Shown: positions 5,570 to 5,620 of the stretch, piece after piece | How positions within the stretch are numbered: the stretch's first letter is position 1 | Layout of the letters: every line of letters begins with the position of its first letter | Assembly (NCBI GenBank): GCA_934122215.1 | Contig: CAKOWF010000054.1 | Location: forward strand, 1 to 5,620 | Reading direction: 5' to 3' | Length of the DNA: 5,620 bases | Source of the DNA: an uncultured Bacilli bacterium | GTDB taxonomy: Bacteria > Bacillota_I > Bacilli_A > RF39 > UBA660 | Program-made: the position numbers and the translations under genes | The notes under the pieces: generated by a model | Told to the model about the DNA's origin: nothing | Seen by the model: the letters and a program-made list of their open reading frames with translations, nothing else | The model's database searches: none

Positions 5570-5578
5570 TAATTCTTT
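5550..5578 (-). terminator. Rho-independent terminator of an upstream minus-strand gene
   Basis: A perfect 9-bp stem (AAAGAATTA / TAATTCTTT, arms 5578-5570 and 5563-5555, 6-base loop) continues into a T-run on the minus strand (5557-5550, partly in the stem). It would end transcription coming from beyond base 5620. The stem is all A-T except one G-C pair, so it is weaker than the other terminators here. Confidence 0.6.
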
Positions 5579-5620
5579 GTTTATTTTTAATATTTTATTT
5601 TTTATTTTTGAAGTATCTTT
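5561..5620 (-). CDS. Possible C-terminal end of an upstream gene (partial)
   Basis: One minus-strand frame is open from the window edge for 19 codons and ends at TAA 5563-5561. The residues are KDTSKIKNKILKINKELEY, strongly charged and helical in character. The other two frames stop within the first eight codons. The downstream terminator fits the end of a gene, although the frame would run through the hairpin's left arm. The stretch is too short to identify, and a chance open frame is quite possible. Confidence 0.35.
   Translation of the reverse strand, partial: KDTSKIKNKILKINKELEY

Noticed and set aside
1..5620. CRISPR arrays, insertion sequences, toxin-antitoxin or phage genes
   Set aside because: No regularly spaced repeats, transposase or integrase motifs, terminal inverted repeats or phage proteins were seen. 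The tRNA 3' end is not followed by an integrase or a visible att duplication.

Overview
The window is very AT-rich (roughly three quarters A+T). It looks like chromosomal DNA from a low-GC, spore-forming Bacillota, most likely class Bacilli. Three things point that way: strong AGGAGG-type ribosome binding sites with classic hairpin-plus-T-run terminators; a SpoVID-like LysM protein directly followed by a YsxE/CotS-like protein, which is the spoVID-ysxE order known from Bacillus; and a host-type tRNA-Trp with anticodon CCA. TGA acts as a stop here: the SpoVID-like frame ends on TGA exactly at the end of its LysM domain. The lineage is an inference from these features, since no rRNA or marker gene is present.

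Left part (1-1942, all minus strand). In transcription order this holds a DNA-3-methyladenine glycosylase I (Tag), a 201-base gap with a possible gene remnant, a VanZ-family membrane protein, a broken ketopantoate-reductase-like (PanE/ApbA) pseudogene, and the first 22 codons of an exported or membrane-anchored protein that leaves the window at base 1. The pseudogene has lost its frame at least twice and lacks its C-terminal domain, yet its stop still overlaps the next start as ATGA.

Middle (1943-3822). The glycosylase has an extended -10 promoter. Upstream of it lies a tRNA-Trp gene on the minus strand with its own promoter and terminator. Diverging from the tRNA on the plus strand is a two-gene operon: a CPBP-family membrane protease with all expected motifs, overlapped by a TTG-started, membrane-anchored YkuE-like metallophosphoesterase in which several usual metal or catalytic positions are substituted. 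A terminator that includes the second stop codon closes the operon.

Right part (3823-5620). A 57-residue hydrophobic protein on the plus strand runs tail-to-tail into the YsxE-like gene and overlaps its 3' end. The SpoVID-like and YsxE-like genes form an overlapping minus-strand pair for spore coat assembly. Upstream of them is a sequence close to the sigma-E (mother-cell) promoter consensus, embedded in the terminator of a further minus-strand gene of which at most the last codons are visible.

Nothing here amounts to a clearly new multi-gene system. The most interesting items are the miniature SpoVID with a catalytically degenerate YsxE, the terminator/sigma-E promoter overlap, and the protease-phosphoesterase pair with altered active-site motifs.
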